Assembly: GCA_023213395.1 (NCBI GenBank)
Contig: CM041465.1
Location: 106,523,741 to 106,587,740 of the forward strand
Length of the DNA: 64,000 bases
DNA from: Cycas panzhihuaensis
Taxonomy: Eukaryota; Cycadophyta
Direction of reading: 5' to 3'
The notes beneath the pieces are model-generated. The model searched no databases and had not been told where the DNA came from. It saw nothing but the letters and a program-made list of their open reading frames with translations. A program made the position numbers and the translations under genes. Within the stretch, counting starts at the first letter, position 1. Each line of letters opens with the position of its first letter. Of the stretch, positions 57,583-64,000 are shown piece after piece.

Positions 57583-58882
57583 ATGGCCTCATCTACTGGT
57601 TCATTGCCTGAAAGTGACAAACTCACAGAAATGAACTTTAGTATCTGGAAAATCAAAATAGAAGGATTGTTGAGAGCAAAACAAGCCTGGAAAATCACTA
57701 CCGGGGATTAAAAACAACCCTCTGATGGAATAAACTTGATTAATTGGGAGGAAAGAAATAATGTTATTATTTCAGTTCTCAAACTTTCAGTCTCTGACTC
57801 TCTATTAGTTTATGTTGATGGTCTAGAGAATGCGAACGAAATTTGAAAAATTATGTCCTCCATGTTTAGCAAGAAAAATGAAGCAAGAATTGTGGCCCTG
57901 AGAGAAGAACTCTATAAATTAAAGATGAAAGAGGGTCAAACTGTATCGGAATTTCTAACCAAGTTAACTAGCATTAAAACTGCCCTTCTCACAGCAGGAG
58001 ACAAATTAACAGACACAGGACTGATACACCTAGTGCTTAACAAACTTCCTAAATCTTTTGATAACATGGTAAACATGTTGACAGGAGGAGGACATACGGC
58101 TACAATATCCTTTGATACTCTGACAAGACATATGTACGGTCAAGAACAAAGAAATCAAAGATATGAAGAAGACTTAGAGATTGAAGAAGCCTTTATCACT
58201 AAATTTCAGTTAGGAGGTAGAGGAAGAGGTCAACTTAATTCCAGATTACGAGGAAAGACACCGGCAGGCCACAGGGGACGTTGGACAGAAGGAAAAGGAC
58301 GAGGAATAATGATTAACAATCCACCTCGAGATGCTAGAGTATGTTTTAATTGTGGAAAACCAGGCCACTTTTCGAGTAACTATAGAGCGTTCGACGTCTG
58401 TTACCTGACAGTGTATCTGACTGAGGTCTGGAACCTTTGAAATGTCATTTTCTGCGTCAATACTTTCTAAAGTAATATTTGACTTATCTTCCAACTGAGC
58501 AGGGTGTATATTTAGGTTGCCTTTGAGTGACTACTGTATCCAACCATTATGCATTCTATGCTTTTATTATCTAGTGATTCCAGTGGTTCTAGCATTCAGT
58601 CAGATACATAACAAGATAGCAGCTCCAATTCCAAAGATGAAGAAGATAAATCATTACAAGAATGTTCCTCAAAAAGAGTACCAAGGTGGTATCTCAAAAC
58701 TCTTGAGGAATCAAAAGGAGAAATCTTTGAACATCGAACAAGATCTCAAAAACCACAAGCCTTGATCTACTCTCTTGAACCAAGTTCTTATGAAGAAGCG
58801 AGCCGCTCTCAAAATTGAAAAACAACAATGGATACAAAAATTGAAGCCATACAAAGAAAGAAAACATGGGATACGGTCTTGG
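57583..58882 (+). pseudogene. gag and linker remnant of element K
   Basis: Gag starts at ATG 57583 (MASSTGSLPESDKLTEMNF), with stops near 57709 and 57844. It is then open from 57853 to 58440 with KLPKSFDNMVN, GQEQRNQRYEE and an Arg/Gly-rich stretch. The zinc knuckle reads CFNCGKPGHFSSNY, with the last Cys changed to Tyr. After FDVC the frame runs into a foreign segment (inverted, 58395-58560). From about 58575 the sense linker resumes (acidic Ser-rich, then VPRWYLKTLEE and FEHRTRSQKPQA), ending in RT codons at 58882. Confidence 0.88.
58395..58560 (-). repeat. Inverted internal segment of element K
   Basis: Read on the minus strand this segment gives IECIMVGYSSHSKA, matching the IECIMIGYSKNSKAYK region at the end of integrase in E and J. 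A linker-like LEDKSNITLESIDAENDIS follows. The surrounding K sequence is in plus orientation, so the piece is inverted. It sits exactly where protease and integrase have been lost. Confidence 0.7.
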
Positions 58883-59249
58883 TGTGACAATGTTAATGTC
58901 ACATGGTCATTTCATGAAGTTAGAATTAGATAAAGTCACTTTTATGTTTATAACTTTAGGATAAGGTGACTATGCCTAAGTCACTTAAGTGAAATGACAT
59001 AAAGTTCATTTCATTGTAATTTCATGTAATCTCATTTGAATGTCATTGGGAGGGAAAACTCAAATTCCAAACCCTAATGAGCATCCTCATTATATAAGCT
59101 GAAATTACATGGAGAGTGATCATATTCTACACTTCTCCTCTTTGAGCTCAAGCTATTAGCATTCTCTTGTTGAGTACATTGTGCTTGCCTCCACTATTTG
59201 CCATTGTGTAGTGTTAGTGCACTAGATCCCTAGATCCATTCCCTCAACA
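58883..59249 (+). repeat. 5' LTR of element L
   Basis: It begins TGTGACAATGTTAATGTC and ends CATTCCCTCAACA. After 2 bases the primer site TGGTATCAGAGC follows (59252-59263). The start could be 2 bases later. Weak collinearity with the B LTR is visible (GTTAATGT near the start, CTAGATCCAT near the end). Confidence 0.88.
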
Positions 59250-59676
59250 AGTGGTATCAGAGCCATTGGGTGGATCCTAGTGCCACACTCACTTGCAAGG
59301 AGATTGCAAGTTATATTCTCCTCTTCTTCACCATTCATGTGAAGTGAAGAGTTGAGGATTTTTTAAAAAAAATCCATTTTTTAAAGCTCTTTTTATAGCA
59401 GATTTTTAGTACAAAATTATATGTTGTTGTACTATCTTATTTCTGCAGATAAGAAGAAGGAGTGTGGCTACTTAAAAGCAACCTATTTGCAGGCCTAAAG
59501 GAGCACAGGAATTGCTCAGCTGATAGCAATTTTCAGCCATCTTTTTGAGCCTCAAATCTGGCATTTTGGTCTATTTTTGGCCATTTTTTTGCAGTAAAAG
59601 TTAGATTTCAAGGTTGCAGAAGAAGAAATCAGTGACTCTCACTGATTAGAGGCAGATTTTAAAGTATAAAATCAAA

Positions 59677-59714
59677 CCGTACGGACTGTACGGATTTTCG
59701 TACAGCGGTACGGC
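59677..59714 (+). other. GTAC-rich leader motif of element L
   Basis: CCGTACGGACTGTACGG followed by CGTACAGCGGTACGG. This is the densest cluster in the window; CCGTACGG contains the 6-base palindrome CGTACG. Confidence 0.6.
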
Positions 59715-60624
59715 CAAAAAATCAAAGTGCCCAGAATCGCACGAAATTTCACCAGTGGGTGCGTCTTGGCATCCTAAGCACTTTTGTCTACTGGAGCGAC
59801 GTGAGATTTTGAGTTTAAAGGGGTCAAACAGCCTGTTTTTGCAGTCATTTTCCAAATTTAAAAATCTCAGATCTACAAAAATCTGAGGAGTTTTTTCCTG
59901 CTGTAATACATGTTTTTGGATCTCCTCGTCCCGATCTATCATTTGGGACAAGTCTCACATGAATCCGACAAGTTATGACAATTTTTAGGTTTTCTAGTAC
60001 ATTTTGGCCGCGAGTTAAAACTGGCTTTTTTGCCTGTTTTGACAAGATTTTTCAAAAATTTTGTATATTTGGAAAGTGCGGTGAAGGCCAGCAAATCTGA
60101 AATTTTTAATTTTTTAAAATTTTGAAATTTGTGCCATATAGCGGTAAGAGATTTGCAGTCTGCCCAATAGCAGACTTAGTTTGCTGAAAATTTGAATTTT
60201 CAGTGTACCTTGTATTTCTCAAATTTTTAGTTTTGTTTTCCCCTTCTTTAAAAAAAAAAAAAAAATTATTGTATGTAAAAGGGTTTTTTTTTAAAGACAT
60301 TTATAGCCTTTGTGGCTTTTAGAGGCCTATTTTGGCCCTTTTGTAAAAAGAACAAGGTACTTAAATCCTTTGTAAAGCCAATCATCTGGATCGGAGCAAT
60401 ATCCGATGATTTGGCTCATCATGTGTATGATTTTAATAGTTGCATGCACTTGGAGACTTCATTGAGTGCCACTTGGGCACATAGAGTGCCATTTGGGCAC
60501 TAGGTGGACACGGCAACAACACTTAAGTGGAGCATTTACATTCATTTACATTCGGTTTCCATTATTTTTACATGACATTCGAGAACAAGAGCACTTTCCT
60601 TAAAATCAACTCATCTCGACGACT

Positions 60625-61085
60625 TTATACCGCCAGTTCTTGACTTGTGCGCATACTCACCTTGGTTGAAATAGACCAAGGTTGGCCGAAGTCCAGGCCC
60701 TAAGGAAGGTGTGAGTTTCATCCGGGTCCGGGTCATAACCGTATAGTGGTGGAGGGACAGGTTAGCCATACCTACGGCCTCCAATCAGGGATTATCCTGA
60801 TAACCATCCGGGAAAACTGAAAACCTTTAATCAAGATAATTAATTTAGCTGGGCCAATATCCGTCATAGCCATGGGACATGCACGCATTTCTCTTGAGAG
60901 TATATCACGCTCATTGGTGAACTGGTGAGGACCAAGACTGGCTCCACGTTTACTTGGATTTCATCACCAAGGAACGGTGCGGGTATCGCGGGTGAAGGTC
61001 ATTAACTACGTATACTAGAAGCCCCCTTAGGCATCGACACCTCACCTACTTTGGATACAAGTTAGAGGTTTGGGTTTGTTACACA
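60625..61085 (+). other. Conserved leader block of family 1 (copy L)
   Basis: It shares CCGCCAGTTCTTGACTTGTG, AGGCCCTAAG and GGATTATCCTGATAACCA with A, B and C, although the LTR of L is quite different. The antisense reading of A-C is broken here. Confidence 0.75.
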
Positions 61086-61340
61086 TCCTACATCACTTTG
61101 GTTTTCAGTTGTGTGCACCCACATGCCGCTTCTATATAGGCCTTCTCACTTATCTTGATTAGATCACTTACATCACATACTTATTTGTGATCTCTTTGCT
61201 TCCACATCTTACATTGCATTACTTCATTATTCCCTGCGTCGGTGTAGACTCCACAAGTGTCAGTGACTCCACCTTCTTCTACTTAGTGCATTTTCATACA
61301 CATTTATATACATCACTCTTATTCATCTTTTCACACCACC

Positions 61341-64000
61341 ATGTCGACCAACTTCAAGCAGAATGTGAACTGTATGCTAAAAGGGAAGGAGAATTGGGAT
61401 CTATGGTTCACGGGAGTTAAGAACGCAGCCAAGTATGAGGGACTCTTGCTGGACCACTTGGAGCGAACCCCGATAGTACCTGCAACCGACACCACACCGC
61501 AGAGTGGTGGCACGCCCCAGACTCCTCGCTCATAATCCGCAACGGCGGTGGATCATTGAAGACCGGAAGATCGTGAGCGGGGATCCCGCTAGTTACAGAT
61601 TACTCCTTGCACAACTCGATCGATGACACGCAAAGACGACATCGCTTTCAAGGTCCTCAAGTCCTCAAAAGAAACTTTGATACTCGATTAGACTTGGAGT
61701 TTGTTCATATGGTATTGAAGATGAACAAGATGCGAATGCGTAAAGGGCGAGCACATGAAACCATCAATGCTCTTCGCCCCATTAAACGTGCCATTGATAG
61801 GGATTTTAAGACCCAATGCATAACTTGGGCCTTCCTAATTCAATCCAGTCTACATGTTCCACGATTATAAGAACTCGCTAGGAAATCTTCATCATCCGCA
61901 CATCAAGACCCTCAACTTCAAGCATTAATGAGAAGTTTATTGAACATGACAAGACCTTCACTACTAGCTTCCCACTTTCGATTCAACTCCTAATGCACTT
62001 TGAAGTCGACATGGACGAGGAAGTATACTACACCAAACAAAGAAGGTCAATCTTCACGGAGGAAGAAGAGGTCGTGGAAGAGGCAGGGCAAGCAACAGGG
62101 GACAACCACATAGGCAACAACAAGGTCGTGACAAAATAGTAGTCAAAAGATCACAATCGAGACAAACCAAACAACAATGCTCCCACGTGTCAAAGGTGTA
62201 ACAGAAAGGACACCTTGCAAAAGATTGCCGCATTGATTGACTACAGATTGCCTCGTCATCAACAACAACAACATCAAGCCCACAATGTTGATGAGAGTCA
62301 TGATGACTTATTTGCGGAGCAAATCTCATTGAGGCACGTATTCAACAAAGCGTGGAAGCATCCACTTCATCTATTGCTTCCGGACCTAAGAGGTACATCG
62401 AGGCACACTTGGTACGACCATTTGTCGACTTGATTCGCCACTACCTCGACCACTTGACAGTGCAAATGCCGCATCAACATCATCATCAAAGCGGGTTATG
62501 GACACGGAGCTACCCAAAGACATGACTTGTCACCGAGACTTCTTTCGTGATTTTGATTCGGAGGTCACCGGAGTAGTACACATGGTCGATAAGTCGACAC
62601 AACTGCTCAAGGCATGGGCTCTATATGCCTCAAGCTCCTGTGCCCCGCCCAATTTTACTTTAAAAGATGTCTTGTATATTCCCCATCTCAAACAAAACCT
62701 TCTCGTTATCCACACTTGTCTCCGTGGATTCGACACAGTGTCACATCTAATAATCAAGTTCTTAGTGTTATTCACCCGCCTTCATGTTACGTGGTAATGA
62801 CCTGGAAACTTGAAGGTAAGCTATTTAGATTGATGGAACCACATTGTCTTCTTCCGCATACCAAGTTGTTGCCCCATCCGTGTCGTCGTGGAAGAACTTG
62901 CATATAATGTCACATTGACTCATTCCAAGCCGTCCCTAGAAGCTCTTTGGCATGCTCGCATGGGGCACGTCAAACTTGATCGGCTTAAGGAAATCTCTCA
63001 TTCTACTCCGTGTCTACCCATTTTCCTCTAAGCCATTCAAATGTGAAGCTTGCATTATTGCCAAATCCTACGCATGACCATTTCCCGAGTCAATGGAAAG
63101 CCACCAACCTCTTGAATTAGTACACTCGGACATTTGTGGGCCTATGCCTATCCCTTCTCCCACGGGGAAGAGGTACTATATTACATTTATTGATGACTTC
63201 ACTCGAAAGGTATGGGTGACCTTTCTCAAATCAAAAGATGAAGCATTCACGAGATTCAAGGCATTCAAGGCTCTCACGGAGAAGGAATCGGATATCAATC
63301 AAGTGTCTCAGATCGACAATGGTGGCGAATACACTTCAAATGAATTCAAGACTTCTTGTGTCGTGAGGATCAAGCATCAAACAACTATTGCGGTACCCCT
63401 CGTGAGAATGGAGTTCTTGAAAGGGCTAATAGAACCATAATGAATATGGCACGGCTATGCTTGTCTTCAAGAATGTGCCTGCATATCTTTGGGCCGAAGC
63501 TATTTATACCGCAATCTACTGCATGAACAACATAAGTCCATCAAAGCTCGGCCCGTCTCCAAATGAACGATGGACTGGACGGACCCCTACCGTCCATCAC
63601 TTCAAAATTTTTGGCTCTACTTGTTATGCTCACATTCTTGATGAGCATAGAAATAAGCTCCAACCGCGAGCTTTAAAGGGCATCTTTGTTGGGTACCCCA
63701 TGAACAAGAAAGGGTACAAGGTCTTCATTCCAACATTATAGAAGATCATTATCACTAGAGATGTGGTGTTTATGCGAGACAGAGGATCAACTACTTCAAC
63801 TTGATTCTAAAGCACCATCTCATAGATACAACGATGTCCAGGAATATGATGTACAGATTCCAACATTTGGGGGGGAGACACTGAAGAAATACTCAAAATT
63901 TTGAATCGACAATAGAGCCCTGGAGGACACTATCCTTGACTCAGATCCTGCCAATGTGCGCCAACCCAGCGCCATCTTGGGAGAATAGCCAGGAATCACC
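61341..64000 (+). pseudogene. gag, protease and integrase remnant of element L
   Basis: Gag starts at ATG 61341 (MSTNFKQNVNCMLKGKENWD); a TAA stop follows at 61533 and shifts occur after it. A segment 61640-61830 keeps DLEFVHMVLKMNKMRMRKGR. The protease site near 62500 has lost one base within the DTGAT codons. Integrase keeps ALWHARMGH (62945), VHSDICGPMPIPSPTGKRYY and IDNGGEYTSNEF. The catalytic Glu region is frameshifted near 63410. The integrase end FVGYPMNKKGYKVFIP is open to 63740. The linker then shows TTTGGGGGGGAGAC (63868-63881), as in B. The window ends before RT. Confidence 0.9.

Larger units (their letters stand above)
56675..58882 (+). mobile_element. Copia element K (family 2), rearranged and cut by L
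   Basis: 5' LTR, leader, gag, then a rearranged segment and the linker leading into RT. The element is interrupted at 58883 by L in the first codons of RT. Protease and nearly all integrase are missing, and a short piece of integrase end is inverted. Confidence 0.88.
58883..64000 (+). mobile_element. Copia element L (family 1), 3' end beyond the window
   Basis: It has a 367-bp 5' LTR, primer site, leader with the conserved family block, gag, protease and integrase. It runs off the right edge in the linker before RT. The LTR is diverged from those of A-C, but gag and leader are clearly the same family. It is less AT-rich than B and C. Confidence 0.93.

Noticed and set aside
1-64000. CRISPR arrays, tRNA or rRNA genes, or a prokaryotic defence system
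   Set aside because: No regular short direct repeats with unique spacers, no cloverleaf or rRNA sequence recognised. Tandem arrays here are minisatellites inside element leaders.

Overview
The window is a stretch of a land-plant nuclear genome, most likely from a species with a large, repeat-rich genome such as a conifer (inference). It is AT-rich and built almost entirely of old LTR retrotransposons inserted into one another. The only non-transposon coding sequence I recognise is two spliced minus-strand exons near 47.2-47.6 kb. They encode the C-terminus of a CHUP1-like protein (chloroplast positioning), which places the sequence in a plant. I see no CRISPR array, rRNA, tRNA or prokaryotic gene.

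Layout. 1-2446: 5' end of a minus-strand Ty1-copia element (A). 3900-4287: an LTR with a polypurine tract on its left and a primer-binding-like site on its right. 4637-9710: complete but decayed copia element E with target duplication AGTTT. 11709-34422: copia element D, broken by three later insertions: G (13722-16748, an internally deleted copia), B (17530-25141) and C (25784-33447, minus strand). Each insertion has a recognisable 5-bp target duplication, and D pol reading resumes across each one. 34423-37081: Ty3-gypsy element H, carrying a solo LTR inside its reverse transcriptase. 38330-43547: minus-strand copia element J. 45024-45600: 3' remnant of another copia (M). 47163-47625: CHUP1-like exons. 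52.3-55.8 kb: minus-strand gypsy element N with integrase followed by an extra ORF. 55789-64000: a stack in which O sits next to or in N, K interrupts O, and L interrupts K and runs off the window.

Two copia families account for most of it. Family 1 (A, B, C, L) has LTRs of 312 bp (367 bp in L), leaders of about 2 kb containing a strongly conserved block, a gag starting MSSQFKQNVN or similar, and in B and C a 3' hairpin. Family 2 (E, G, J, K, probably M) has LTRs of about 175-230 bp that mostly begin with TGTTARRRGGTAATGTTTTAT or close to it. Clusters of a GTAC-rich motif occur in the leaders of E, G, J, K and also L. By eye the two LTRs differ by about 5-6% in B, C and J and about 12% in E and G, so E and G look older.

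No element is intact. Stops, frameshifts and lost catalytic residues occur throughout, often TGG-to-TAG changes. The longest open stretch is the RT/RNase H end of C (343 codons). I found no new cellular system. The less ordinary signals are structural: rearrangements in K and G, conserved leader and 3' hairpin elements, an LTR flanked on both sides by internal-type signals, and the extra ORF 3' of gypsy integrase.
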